A stretch of DNA of 64,000 bases, taken from contig NZ_LFJJ01000007.1 of the NCBI RefSeq assembly GCF_001189365.1, forward strand, positions 1 to 64,000, written 5' to 3'. The notes under the pieces are model-generated. The model searched no databases. It saw nothing but the letters and a program-made list of their open reading frames with translations, and was not told the DNA's origin. The translations under genes were made by a program, and so were the position numbers. This stretch comes from Candidatus Burkholderia verschuerenii. Its GTDB lineage: Bacteria; Pseudomonadota; Gammaproteobacteria; Burkholderiales; Burkholderiaceae. Positions 54,192-63,469 of this stretch are shown piece by piece. Every line of letters starts with the position of its first letter. Within the stretch, counting starts at the first letter, position 1.

Positions 54192-55015
54192 TGCGAGCCC
54201 TCACGCTGATTGAAATGCGGCAATTGCCGCGTCTCGCGCACCGAGTGCGCATGCCACAACCGCGCGCCGCCTTCGATGCCCTTCGAGTTATCCACGACCT
54301 CGACATTCGACGGCAGATCGAACTTGAGATGCGCCGAGTTGCCGCCGCCGATCCACAGCTTGTCGAAATTCACGACGACCGTCAGCACCTCGAGCACGCG
54401 CTCGACACGCTTGTTCCAGCGCTTCTTGCCGATCTTCTCCTTCGCCGCGTTGCCGATGTATTCGTCGTAGTTCTTGTCCTTGGTGATCGGATGATGCGAT
54501 AGCTCCAGATGCGGCATCAGCTCGCCGTCGCGGAACAGCGCCGTGCCCGCGCCAGTGCCGAGCGTCAGCACCATCTCGATGCCGCGTCCCTCGATGGCCG
54601 CGAGCCCTTGCATCTCGGCGTCGTTGATCATGCGCGCGGGCACGTTGCCAATGCTCTCGGAGATCGTCTGCGCGAGCGGCACGCCCTTCCAGAACTGGTT
54701 GCCGAGATTCGGCGCGGTCAGCACGACGTTGTCGCGCACCACGCCCGGAAAGCCGATCGAAATATGCGACGGCTGCTGCTGCGCGACCAGCGGCTTGACG
54801 AGCTCGATCAGCGTCTTGATGACGATATCCGGCTTGGTGGGATGCGGCGTATCCACGCGCGCGCGTTCGGTCAGCATCTCGCCGGTGCCCGAGATGACGG
54901 CGGCCTTCAGGCCGGTGCCGCCCACATCGATGGCGAGAATGCGATCCGCCTTGACCGCGTCTTTCGACTCGGCCGTGACGTGAGTTTTCTGCTTGGTCTT
55001 CGAATCGGTGTGCAC
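54188..55015 (-). CDS. ppgK: Polyphosphate glucokinase-like ROK kinase
   Basis: A 275-residue ROK-type kinase. The phosphate loop is ILAIDVGGTGLKAAVISG; SIGFPGVVRDNVV and GTGAGTALFRDGELMPHLEL are typical of polyphosphate glucokinases, which phosphorylate glucose with polyphosphate or ATP. The likely start is GTG 55015, preceded by AAGGAC at good spacing; an upstream frame gives only Arg-rich sequence. It lies between zwf and a HAD phosphatase gene in one operon, so glucose goes to glucose-6-phosphate and then to 6-phosphogluconolactone. Confidence 0.88.
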   Translation of the reverse strand: MHTDSKTKQKTHVTAESKDAVKADRILAIDVGGTGLKAAVISGTGEMLTERARVDTPHPTKPDIVIKTLIELVKPLVAQQQPSHISIGFPGVVRDNVVLTAPNLGNQFWKGVPLAQTISESIGNVPARMINDAEMQGLAAIEGRGIEMVLTLGTGAGTALFRDGELMPHLELSHHPITKDKNYDEYIGNAAKEKIGKKRWNKRVERVLEVLTVVVNFDKLWIGGGNSAHLKFDLPSNVEVVDNSKGIEGGARLWHAHSVRETRQLPHFNQREGSH

Positions 55016-55041
55016 GCTTGTCGTCCTTTTTATCGGTGGAT

Positions 55042-56622
55042 TCAGTCTTTCTTTTGCGTTTGCGTATCGGTCAGCGGACGCCATGCGCGGCCATCGGCGG
55101 CGAGCAGATCGTCGGCGGCTTGCGGGCCGGCGCTGCCCGATGCATAGCCATGCACGTCGAGCGGCGTATCGGGATGCAGGACTTGATCCACCGCCGCCCA
55201 CGCCGTCTCGATGCTGTCCGCGCGCTGGAACAGCGTCTCGTCGCCGAGCATGCAGTCGTAGAGCAGCGTTTCATAGCCGACGTTCGCGCGTTCGGCGAAG
55301 AAATCGGCGTAATCGAACTTCGAGCGCACCGGCCCGATCTGCATGATCGGTCCCGGCACCTTCACGTTGAAATCGAAGCTCGTGCCGTGCGCGGGATCGA
55401 TGCGGATCGTGAACACGTTCGGCGTGAGCGACTCGACGGGCGTATCGCGGAACATCAGGAACGGCACGCGTTTCAACTGGATGCTGATCTCCGTGCGCCG
55501 CTCCGTCAGCCGCTTGCCGGTACGCAGATAGAACGGCACGCCCGCCCAGCGCCAGTTGTCGATATGCACGCGCGCCGCCGCGTAGGTTTCCGTGCGGCTG
55601 TCCTTCGCCACGCCGTCTTCGTCCTTGTAGGCGGGTCCCGGCGGGCCGGCTTCGTACTGACCGAACACGACATCCTTCGCCGACAAGGGCTGGATGGCAT
55701 CGAAGATATCGGCTTTCTTGTCGCGCACGGCTTCGGCATCGAAGGAATTTGGCGGCTCCATCGCGATCATGCCGAGCAGCTGGAACAGATGGTTCGGCAC
55801 CATGTCGCGGAATGCGCCGGTCTGCTCGTAGAAGCTGCCGCGCCCTTCCACGCCGATGGTTTCGGCCGCCGTGATCTGCACGTTGTCGATGTACTCGCGG
55901 CGCATGATCGGCTCGAACATCGCATTGGCGAAGCGCACGGCGAGAATGCTCTGCACCGTATCCTTGCCGAGAAAATGGTCGATGCGATACACCTGCGTTT
56001 CCTGCGCGTACTTGAGGATGCGCTCGTTCAGATCCTTCGCCGAGGCGAGGTCGGTGCCGAACGGCTTTTCGATCACCAGTCGGCGGAAATCGTCGTCCTT
56101 TTCCTCGAGCAGGCCGGCTTTCCCAAGATGCTCGACGATCGGCGCGAAGAAGCGCGCGCTCACCGCGAGATAGAACACCACGTTCTGGGTCTTCGCTTTG
56201 GACAGACGGTCCTTGAGACGCGCGAAGGTTTCGTCTTCTTCAAACTCGCCGGGAAAATACTCGAGCCGCTGCTCGACCCAGCCCCACGCCTTTTCGTTCA
56301 ATTGGGACGTGTGGAAGGTGCTCGCCTTGTCGGCGGCGAACTTCTTGAGCGACTGCGTGAGTTCGTCGCGCCAGGCCGACGTCTCACGCTCGCCATGATT
56401 CACGCCGATGATTTCCATGCCGTCGTCGAGCAGGCCATCGGCGGACAGGTTGTAGAGCGCGGGCATCAGCAGGCGCTTGGTGAGATCGCCACCGGCGCCG
56501 AAGATCACCAGCGTGCACGGCGGCGCGGGATGCTTGCCGGCGCGCGGCTGGTTCGCTTGATCCGCTTGCTTCGATTGCTTCGATTGGTCGGGCTGCTTTG
56601 CTTCACTTGCTTGATTCGGCAT
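55042..56622 (-). CDS. zwf: Glucose-6-phosphate 1-dehydrogenase
   Basis: A 526-residue enzyme that oxidises glucose-6-phosphate to 6-phosphogluconolactone. The NADP loop is VIFGAGGDLTKRLLMPALYN, and the active site RIDHFLGKDTVQ includes the catalytic His and Lys. The first 30 residues are a Gln/Lys/Ala-rich, repeat-like tail (KQPDQSKQSKQADQANQ) not found in most homologues. ATG 56622 has AAAGGAC. It is the first gene of the zwf - ppgK - HAD operon and intact. Confidence 0.95.
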   Translation of the reverse strand: MPNQASEAKQPDQSKQSKQADQANQPRAGKHPAPPCTLVIFGAGGDLTKRLLMPALYNLSADGLLDDGMEIIGVNHGERETSAWRDELTQSLKKFAADKASTFHTSQLNEKAWGWVEQRLEYFPGEFEEDETFARLKDRLSKAKTQNVVFYLAVSARFFAPIVEHLGKAGLLEEKDDDFRRLVIEKPFGTDLASAKDLNERILKYAQETQVYRIDHFLGKDTVQSILAVRFANAMFEPIMRREYIDNVQITAAETIGVEGRGSFYEQTGAFRDMVPNHLFQLLGMIAMEPPNSFDAEAVRDKKADIFDAIQPLSAKDVVFGQYEAGPPGPAYKDEDGVAKDSRTETYAAARVHIDNWRWAGVPFYLRTGKRLTERRTEISIQLKRVPFLMFRDTPVESLTPNVFTIRIDPAHGTSFDFNVKVPGPIMQIGPVRSKFDYADFFAERANVGYETLLYDCMLGDETLFQRADSIETAWAAVDQVLHPDTPLDVHGYASGSAGPQAADDLLAADGRAWRPLTDTQTQKKD

Positions 56623-56816
56623 GACGTGTCGTCCTTTGATCCGTTGCGGTGGCTTCTGGAAAGACCCGCGTCAATGGGGCACAGTTCAATCGAGCCGTGC
56701 GCGTCCAGGCGCGTGAAATCGAACGTATGCTTTTTGTAATTATTTTACTTTCGTGTCGTAAAATATGCGCGCCGTTCGGGCTTTCATGGCGCGGCTTCGC
56801 AAACCGGGACCTCTCA

Positions 56817-57665
56817 ATGAACGCACAGGACACCTCCATCGATCTTTCCGCGTACTTCGAACGCATCGGCTTTCAGGCCGATGACCGCCCCGCGCCCACG
56901 CTCGATACCCTGCGCGCGCTGCATCTGCTGCATCCTCAGACGATTCCCTTCGAGAATCTCGACGTGCTGCTGGGCCGGCCGGTTCGCATCGATCTGGCGT
57001 CGGTGCAGCGCAAGCTCGTCGCCAACGGTCACGGCGGCTACTGCTACGAGCACAACCTGCTTTTCCGCAGCGTACTCGAAGCGCTGGGTTTTCGCGTAAA
57101 GAGCTACGCGGGCCGCGTGCTGTGGGGCCGCGACGGCGCGAGCATGCCGCCGCGCACGCACATGATGCTGCTGGTCGAACTGGATCACCTGCGCTATCTC
57201 GCCGATGTCGGTTTCGGCGGCATGACGCTTTCCGCGCCGATCGTCCTGCAAAGCAATCTGGAGCAGATCACGCCCCACGGCGTATTCCGTCTGCTCGACG
57301 GCGAAACCGATGCCGCCGCGCTGCCAGCCTACGTGCTTCAGGCGCGCGTGGACGGCCAGTGGACGTCGATTTATCGCTTCGATCTCGATCCGCAGTATCA
57401 GGCCGACTACGAGATGTCGAACCATTACGTGTCGACGTATCGCGAGTCGATTTTCGTGCACAACCTCCTCGCCGCGCGGCTGGCGCCGGGCAAGCGCATC
57501 GGCCTGTTCAACCGCGCGATGAGCGTGCACGACGAACGCGAAGGCACGCAGAAACGCGAGCTCGCGGACGTGGAGACGCTGCGTCGCGTGCTGGCCGAGG
57601 ATATCGGCATTCGTCTGCCGGAAGCGTCCGCCGAACTCGACGCGGCGCTCGGACGATTGCCCTAA
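56817..57665 (+). CDS. nat: Arylamine N-acetyltransferase
   Basis: A 282-residue NAT. The catalytic triad is complete: Cys76 in GHGGYCYEHN, His115 in RTHMM, Asp130 in LADVGFGG. It transfers acetyl from acetyl-CoA to aromatic amines and hydrazines. ATG 56817 is the first start giving the canonical N-terminus. It is divergent from zwf and 55 bp before a penicillin-binding-protein gene, with which it may be co-transcribed by chance. Confidence 0.92.
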   Translation: MNAQDTSIDLSAYFERIGFQADDRPAPTLDTLRALHLLHPQTIPFENLDVLLGRPVRIDLASVQRKLVANGHGGYCYEHNLLFRSVLEALGFRVKSYAGRVLWGRDGASMPPRTHMMLLVELDHLRYLADVGFGGMTLSAPIVLQSNLEQITPHGVFRLLDGETDAAALPAYVLQARVDGQWTSIYRFDLDPQYQADYEMSNHYVSTYRESIFVHNLLAARLAPGKRIGLFNRAMSVHDEREGTQKRELADVETLRRVLAEDIGIRLPEASAELDAALGRLP

Positions 57666-57719
57666 GCGAAAGCGCTGAGCGAGTCCCTGAGCAACCCAAG
57701 ACACAGGCATACCAACACG

Positions 57720-59426
57720 ATGTTCAACAAGAAGAAGACGCGCGGCGGCAGCGATTTCCACACGCATCATCGCAGCGCGATGCTGGCGAGCACGCTGCCC
57801 GCGTGGCGCTCGAAGTTCGTCGTGATCGGCCTGTCGGCGGCGTTTCTCGCGCTCGCCGGGCGTGCGTACTGGGTGCAGGTCGTCGATCGCGAGTTCTATA
57901 TCGGCGAAGGGCAGAAGCGCTATCAGCGCACGATGGCGTTGTCGGCGACGCGCGGGCGCATCGTCGATCGCAACGGCGCGATGCTCGCGGTCAGTCTCGC
58001 GACCTACGAAGTCTGGGCATCGCCGAAACTGTTCGACGGCGATCACGGCAACGAGATCGCGCGTCTGCTCGACATGCCGCCGAAGGATCTGCAAAAGCGA
58101 ATGGACGCGGGCCGCAGCTTCGTGCTGCTGAAGCGGCAGGTCGAAGCGGAGGCGGCCGAGCGCATCGCGCATATCGGGCGCGCGGGCATCACGCTCGTGC
58201 CGGACACCAAGCGGTTCTATCCCGAAGGCGAATCGGCGGCGCATATCGTCGGCTTCACCAATAACGAGGATCGCGGGCAGGAAGGCATGGAGCTTGCCGC
58301 CGATGCACGCCTCACCGGCGAAGCCGGCCAGCGCGAAGTGATCCGCGACCGGCTCGGCCGCGTGGTGTCGCAGATCGGCGAAACCGATTTGCCGAAGAAC
58401 GGCGAAACCATTCAGCTGACTATCGACCGGCGCATCCAGCAGCTTGCGCATTCGCAGCTGAAAGCGGCCATCGCGAAGAACAAGGCGCGCGCGGGCAGCG
58501 TCGTCGTGCTCGATGCGAAGAGCGGCGAAGTGCTCGCGCTCGCCAACTATCCGAGCTTCGATCCGAACGATCGCGCGCGTCTGTCCGGCGAGCAGTTGCG
58601 CAATCGCGCGATCACCGACACCTTCGAGCCCGGATCGACCATCAAGCCGCTGGTCGCCGCGTTGTCGATCGATCTCGGCAAGGTGCGGCCGGATACGCGC
58701 ATCGATACGTCGCCGGGCACCTTCAAGCTCGGGCCGAACGTGATCCACGATACGTCGAATCACGGCGTGATCAGCGTGTCGGAAGCAGTGCAGATGTCGA
58801 GCAACGTCGCGCTGACCAAACTCGCGCTGCAACTGCCCGCGCAAACGATTTGGGAGAAGTATCGCGAGTATGGAATCGGCCGCGCGCCGGAACTGACTTT
58901 TCCGGGCGCCGCGACCGGACGGCTGCGCGCCTACCAGCGCTGGAAACCGATCGAACAGGCGACGATGGCGTACGGCTACGGCCTGTCGCTGTCGCTGCTG
59001 CAGATCGCGCAGCTCTACACCGCTTATGCGGGCGACGGCCAGTTTCATTCGGCGACGCTGATTCAGGGCGAAGCGCGCCGCGCGTCGCTTCAGGTCACGC
59101 AGCCCGCCACCGCGAAGGCCGTGCGCAACATGCTCGAAATGGCGATGGGCGCGCACGGCACCGGACGCGCGGCGGCCGTCGAAGGCTATCGCGTCGGCGG
59201 CAAGACGGGTACGGCGCGCAAGCAGATCGGGCGCTCGTATGCGGCCAACAAGTATCGCGCGTCGTTTGTCGGCATCGCGCCGATGAGCGATCCGCGCCTG
59301 ATCGTCGCCGTGATGATCGACGAACCGTCCGGCGGCACGTATTACGGCGGCACGGTCGCGGGTCCGGTGTTTTCGGGCGTGGTCGGCGCGGCGCTGCCGT
59401 TGCTCGGCGTGCCGCCCGACGCGTGA
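57720..59426 (+). CDS. Class B penicillin-binding protein, FtsI-like
   Basis: A 568-residue transpeptidase with one N-terminal transmembrane helix (about 32-50), a pedestal domain (RGRIVDRNGAMLAVSLATYE) and a transpeptidase domain. The active-site motifs are S306TIK (FEPGSTIKP), S360SN and K495TGT. It cross-links septal or lateral peptidoglycan. Its position outside a division cell-wall cluster shows it is a second FtsI-type gene, not the dcw copy. The N-terminus HTHHRSAML is His-rich. It is intact. Confidence 0.9.
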   Translation: MFNKKKTRGGSDFHTHHRSAMLASTLPAWRSKFVVIGLSAAFLALAGRAYWVQVVDREFYIGEGQKRYQRTMALSATRGRIVDRNGAMLAVSLATYEVWASPKLFDGDHGNEIARLLDMPPKDLQKRMDAGRSFVLLKRQVEAEAAERIAHIGRAGITLVPDTKRFYPEGESAAHIVGFTNNEDRGQEGMELAADARLTGEAGQREVIRDRLGRVVSQIGETDLPKNGETIQLTIDRRIQQLAHSQLKAAIAKNKARAGSVVVLDAKSGEVLALANYPSFDPNDRARLSGEQLRNRAITDTFEPGSTIKPLVAALSIDLGKVRPDTRIDTSPGTFKLGPNVIHDTSNHGVISVSEAVQMSSNVALTKLALQLPAQTIWEKYREYGIGRAPELTFPGAATGRLRAYQRWKPIEQATMAYGYGLSLSLLQIAQLYTAYAGDGQFHSATLIQGEARRASLQVTQPATAKAVRNMLEMAMGAHGTGRAAAVEGYRVGGKTGTARKQIGRSYAANKYRASFVGIAPMSDPRLIVAVMIDEPSGGTYYGGTVAGPVFSGVVGAALPLLGVPPDA

Positions 59427-59544
59427 TTCCATACGCCCCAGCAAGACATCGGGCGCGGCCCTTGCTGCCCGTCCAACGACCGAACTGTAAGTGCGATGTG
59501 CTCTAATGTCGTGCTTCGGACCGAACACCTTCACCGGAATCGCC

Positions 59545-59919
59545 ATGAAAAAACTCGTCGCGGCGCTCGCGCTGCCTTTGCTGATCACCGCCTGCGGCCG
59601 CTTTCACAACGAAGACGCGGGCCAGCCCGAAGTCGACACGGCTTCGACCGAAAACAAGGTGACGAGCATTGTGCAATGCCTGACGGACGAAGCGAAGAAG
59701 CGCGGCACGCTCTACAAGCAGACGGCCATCCCGCAAGGCGCGATGCTCGAATTCGGCGACTCGAACGTCGTCAAGGTGCGCTTCGACAACGGCGAGACGA
59801 CCTATCGCTTCTATCCGGGCGAGCGGCATTCGTCGAATCTGTGGATCGAAGGCGCGGGCAAGAAGTGCGCGCCCGGCTCGATTACCGATTCCACCTCGGG
59901 CACCAGCATCAAGAACTAA
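59545..59919 (+). CDS. Hypothetical lipoprotein
   Basis: A 124-residue protein with a short signal and lipobox LITAC. The mature part contains VDTASTENKVTSIVQCLTDE and a beta-rich segment (VVKVRFDNGETTYRFYPG) with two more Cys that may pair. It appears to be a small outer-membrane lipoprotein of unknown function. It lies 13 bp before the next small gene and is probably in one unit with it. ATG 59545 was chosen over an upstream frame that adds no signal peptide. Confidence 0.75.
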   Translation: MKKLVAALALPLLITACGRFHNEDAGQPEVDTASTENKVTSIVQCLTDEAKKRGTLYKQTAIPQGAMLEFGDSNVVKVRFDNGETTYRFYPGERHSSNLWIEGAGKKCAPGSITDSTSGTSIKN

Positions 59920-59932
59920 CGCAACCGGAAAC

Positions 59933-60220
59933 ATGCGCTCGACCAAAGCCATCAGCGCCGTCGAACGGCTCAAGACGCGCAGCGGCAATCCGCACTATGC
60001 GGCCGTCTCCATGCCGGGCGGCTATTTCTATCTGATCGAACGCACGCTCGACGGCTCGAAGAAGCTGTCCGAGCCTCTGCCGATGGACGACTTCGTCGCC
60101 TTCGTCAACGCCCGCGAACCGGCGAAGCCGCGCAAGGTCAGCAAGCTCGATCAGGCGATGGAAGAACAGATCAGCCGCAGCGGCCGCCCCGGCCGCGACG
60201 AGCCGAAACAGCCGGAATAA
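59933..60220 (+). CDS. Hypothetical protein
   Basis: A 95-residue soluble protein: KAISAVERLKTRSGNPHYAA, then MPGGYFYLIERTLDGSKKL and a basic, Pro-rich tail. No known domain is recognised. It starts 13 bp after the lipoprotein gene. Codon use is normal for the window. Confidence 0.6.
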   Translation: MRSTKAISAVERLKTRSGNPHYAAVSMPGGYFYLIERTLDGSKKLSEPLPMDDFVAFVNAREPAKPRKVSKLDQAMEEQISRSGRPGRDEPKQPE

Positions 60221-60519
60221 CGCCGAAACGCGCGCTAACGTCCATAAGGCGCGCCGTTGCGCGGCGCAGCATACAAAGAACACGCTTCCTCCCCGATGAA
60301 TGTGCGATTCCAGACGGAGCACCCTAGCCCCGCTTGCGTACATTTTTGCTAACGGTCGCATCTGTCGCTGAATCGATGAAACGATGACGGCGCAGACACC
60401 AGATCGAGCAAGGGCCACCCGCGACGGATAACAACAGGACGCGCGGGTGAACAGGGTGCCTGGGCAAAAGCCAAGACGAACAACAGTCTTGCCATGCTCG
60501 GCCGAGAGGAAGACCAGAC

Positions 60520-60825
60520 ATGAAAAAGAAAAACAGCGAGACGAGTGGCAGTCTCCTGCCGTCCGCGTTTGCGGATGTCGAGTTGCAGCATATCGAGCGC
60601 GCGGTCGCTCAGCTGCGCACGATGAAGCACCATTCCTCCGGCACGCTCAACGTCGATTACTGGCGCGAGCGGCTGACGGCCGTCGTCACGGGCTATGCGC
60701 TGGTGCCGGCGCAGAAGCAGCGCATCGAGGCGCTGCGTCTCGCGCTGGACGTGGGGGGCGGCGGCCCGCGCGAGCCGACCAAGCGCGGAAGAACGACCAA
60801 CAGGCTTTGGGCGAAAGCGGCTTAA
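60520..60825 (+). CDS. Hypothetical protein
   Basis: A 101-residue protein beginning MKKKNSETSGSLLPSAF, with a helical region (VELQHIERAVAQLRTMKHHS) and a basic C-terminus (TKRGRTTNRLWAKAA). ATG 60520 follows GAGGAAGACC. No domain recognised. The 299-bp gap in front of it holds no clear gene. Confidence 0.6.
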   Translation: MKKKNSETSGSLLPSAFADVELQHIERAVAQLRTMKHHSSGTLNVDYWRERLTAVVTGYALVPAQKQRIEALRLALDVGGGGPREPTKRGRTTNRLWAKAA

Positions 60826-61005
60826 CCTCCGCTTTCGCCACTCGCGCAATCAAGGCGCGATCCCCACTCGTTCCGCACGAAGCGCTTAAAGGTTCACGCG
60901 CTCAGGCGGCACGTTATGCGTCATGCAAGTTGCGTGTATCGAATCTAGAAGCGTCAGGCATCGTTTCTGCTCGAACCAGAGTTCGACAGAATGCCCGGAG
61001 CGCTC

Positions 61006-61332
61006 ATGCCTACCCTTCCGATTCACGCCCCGCGCGCGCGCCGAACCCGGCTCGCCGCGACACTTCTCGCCGCGCTCGCCACCGTGTTCAGCACCTACGG
61101 CGTCGCGCAGATCACCAACGGTTCCGGCAGCGATAACGCCGAAAGCCGCGCGTCCGATTCGACCCAACGCGCCAATCCATCCGGCAACGCGATGCATGAA
61201 TCGAACGCGCCGCAATCGAAAGATGCCGCACAGGGCGCGAAGTCCGGCACGGGCAAGAAGACCGAAGGCGCGGGCGGCTTCGACAACGGTCTTTACGGCA
61301 CCGGCGCGGGCAACAACAGCGCGAAGAAATAA
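61006..61332 (+). CDS. Small secreted hypothetical protein
   Basis: About 108 residues. The start ATG 61006 follows GGAGCG. A signal peptide (TRLAATLLAALATVFSTYGVAQ, cut here to its core LAATLLAALATVF) leads to a low-complexity Ser/Gly/Asn/Lys region with no folded domain visible. A periplasmic or secreted disordered protein of unknown role is likely. It ends 3 bp from a convergent transporter gene. Confidence 0.55.
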   Translation: MPTLPIHAPRARRTRLAATLLAALATVFSTYGVAQITNGSGSDNAESRASDSTQRANPSGNAMHESNAPQSKDAAQGAKSGTGKKTEGAGGFDNGLYGTGAGNNSAKK

Positions 61333-61335
61333 CGC

Positions 61336-62181
61336 TCAGTCCCGACGCCGCGACGCGCCGGCAATCTCCGGCGCGATCGCCGCATGATTGACGATCGCCA
61401 CCAGCGAAATGCCGCCGATCATATTGCCGATCAGCGTCGGCACCATGAAGACGAGGAAGTAATCCGATACCGTCGCCGCGCCGATCATCACCGCATACGC
61501 GGCTTCGACCGATCCGGCGATCACGTGCGTCAGCTTGCTCACCGCGACGGTGTACGTCACGAGCAGAATCGTCAGCAGACGCGCCGAACGCGCGCTCGGC
61601 AGCAGCCAGACCATCAGCGCGATCAGCCAGCCGGAGAACACGCCGCGCCCGACCGTCACGCCGAAATCCGCCGACAAGGGCGTGCGCGCGACCTTCGCGA
61701 GCGAGTCGCTGACTTCCGGCGAGAACACGCTTTCGATCTGCAGGATACCCGCGAAGATCGTCGTGCCGACGAGATTGAAGAACAGCACGATCGCCCATAG
61801 ACGCAGCGCCTTGAACAGCGTCTTGAGATCGCGTCGCGTCAGCACGGCGGTCAGCGTGCTTTCGGTGAAAAGCTGCTGCCGTCCGAGGATCACGAACACG
61901 AAGCCGATCGTGTAGCCCAGACTCGATACGAGTCCGCGCCAGCTTGTCTCGGGCAGCGCACTTTCCAGAATCGACTGGACGAGAAAAGAGAAGCCCATCG
62001 ACAGGCCCGCCGCCAGCGCCGACCACATGAGCGCGGCGAAGGTGCGATCCATCGCAGTCTCGCCTTCCTCGCGCACGATTTCGTGGATGACCAGCGGATG
62101 CAGCGTCGAATGCTCGGCCGCCTGCTCCTGTTCGTCGCTGTCGAGATGCGGGGAATCCGCGCCGGCTTGCGGCTCGTTCAT
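61336..62181 (-). CDS. Formate/nitrite transporter family protein
   Basis: A 281-residue FNT-fold channel with six transmembrane helices. Conserved pieces include LWSALAAGLSMG-like first helix, GYTIGFVFVILGRQQLFTES, FNLVGTTIFAG and NMIGGISLVAIVNHAA (broken helix). The N-terminus is acidic (DSDEQEQAAEHS). Substrates in the family are formate, nitrite or hydrosulphide; the sequence alone does not decide. The start is ATG 62181. It is monocistronic. Confidence 0.82.
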   Translation of the reverse strand: MNEPQAGADSPHLDSDEQEQAAEHSTLHPLVIHEIVREEGETAMDRTFAALMWSALAAGLSMGFSFLVQSILESALPETSWRGLVSSLGYTIGFVFVILGRQQLFTESTLTAVLTRRDLKTLFKALRLWAIVLFFNLVGTTIFAGILQIESVFSPEVSDSLAKVARTPLSADFGVTVGRGVFSGWLIALMVWLLPSARSARLLTILLVTYTVAVSKLTHVIAGSVEAAYAVMIGAATVSDYFLVFMVPTLIGNMIGGISLVAIVNHAAIAPEIAGASRRRD

Positions 62182-62299
62182 GATCGTTTTCCGATGAGCC
62201 GCCCGATGCTTATGCGGGATGAGCGGACGCATCACCAGAGCATAAATGGTGCCCGGCTAAAGGAAAACGTAAGGCGGGAGCTCAGCGCGCGACGTGGCC

Positions 62300-62353
62300 A
62301 TCCAGCGAATCCAGCGAATCCAGCGAATCCAGCGAATCCAGCGAATCCAGCGA
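62300..62353 (-). repeat. 9-bp tandem repeat coding (Ser-Leu-Asp)6
   Basis: Six exact copies of atccagcga (+ strand) lie at the 3' end of the nickel transporter gene and code for a Ser-Leu-Asp tail. Slippage would add or remove tripeptides in frame. Confidence 0.92.
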
Positions 62354-63282
62354 ATCGTGCGCATCGTAACCGCGCCATTTGTAGATGAGCGCCGACACGA
62401 TCCAGCAGACCGCGAACAGTCCGACGATGGCATAACCGAGCGCGCCGAAATGCGCGGAAAGCAGCGCGACGACATCCCACGCGCCGCCCTTCAGTTGCAG
62501 GCGATCCGCGATCAGCCCGAGCGCCTCGATGCCGCCGACCAGCATCGCGATCAGCACCGAGACCAGCGTCACCGTGAGGTTGTAGTAGAACTTGCGCACC
62601 GGCTTCATGAAGGCCCAGCCGTACGCACCTACCATCAACAAACTGTCGGCCGTATCGATCAGCGACATGCCCGCCGTGAACAGCGCCGGAAACACGAGGA
62701 TCGACCACACCGGCAGGCCGCGCGTCGCTTCGGCGGCGGCGATTCCCATCAGGCCGATTTCGGTCGCCGTATCGAAGCCGAGGCCGAACAGAAAGCCGAG
62801 CGGATACATATGCCAGCTTCGTCCGATCAAGCCGAACAGCGGACGCACGATCCGCGCGAGCGGCCCGCCGCCGATGCTCAGCATGTCGGCGTCTTCGTCG
62901 CGCAGCGCTTCGCCGCGTCGCACGCGACTGAACGCGCGCCACACGCCGCGCAGCACGAACAGATTCATCGCCGCGATCGCGAACAGGAACAGCGCCGACA
63001 CCGACGTGCCGATCAACCCGCCAATGTCGCGGAACTGCGCGAAGCGATCCTGCACGGCGAGCGCCGTCGCCGCGATCAACGCGGTGGCGAGCACGACGAC
63101 CGGAATGTCCGAGCGAGAAGAACACGCCCGCGTAGAGCGGCCGCTTGCCCTGCTGCATCAGCTTGCGCGTGACGTTGTCGATGGCGGCGATGTGATCGGC
63201 GTCGACCGCGTGACGCAGGCCGAGCGAGTACGCGAGCAGCGACGTGCCGAGCAGCAACGGATGATGATGGAACGCGATCAGC

Positions 63283-63312
63283 GCCCAGGCCCAGGCCCAG
63301 GCCCAGGCCCAG
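63283..63312 (-). repeat. 6-bp tandem repeat coding (Ala-Trp)5
   Basis: Five exact copies of gcccag (+ strand) code for Trp-Ala dipeptides in the first membrane helix of the nickel transporter. A shorter helix is expected in this family, so the array may be expanded. Confidence 0.9.
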
Positions 63313-63469
63313 GTCAGCAGATTGAAGGCGATCAACGCGCCGATCGACGTTTGCCGAAGCGCGTCGGCTCTACTGTGGGCTTCGAAGACATGGGCGCGGA
63401 GCGGACGAGGAAGGGCCTCAGAATACCCTGATTCGACCCTTCGCCAATATTGACCGCGCCCGCGCGAGA

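Larger units (their letters stand above)
62282..63391 (-). pseudogene. Nickel/cobalt transporter (NiCoT), with compensating frameshifts
   Basis: The NiCoT signature RHAVDADHIAAIDN and FFSLGHS are in one frame (about 63110-63340). The rest, from VVVLATALIAATALAVQDRF through the conserved LGFDTATEIGLMG to the C-terminus at 62282, is in another. The break near 63110 is best explained by two missing bases in HSTVVV. An ATG at 63391 (MSSKPTVEPTRFGK) is in the frame of the C-terminal part, so a second, opposite indel near 63335 is likely. The gene carries two in-frame microsatellites, one in helix 1 (Ala-Trp) and one in the C-terminal tail (Asp-Ser-Leu). Confidence 0.8.

Noticed and set aside
62300-62353. 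CRISPR-like short repeats
   Set aside because: Copies are 9 bp, directly adjacent with no spacers, and in frame with the transporter. It is a coding microsatellite.
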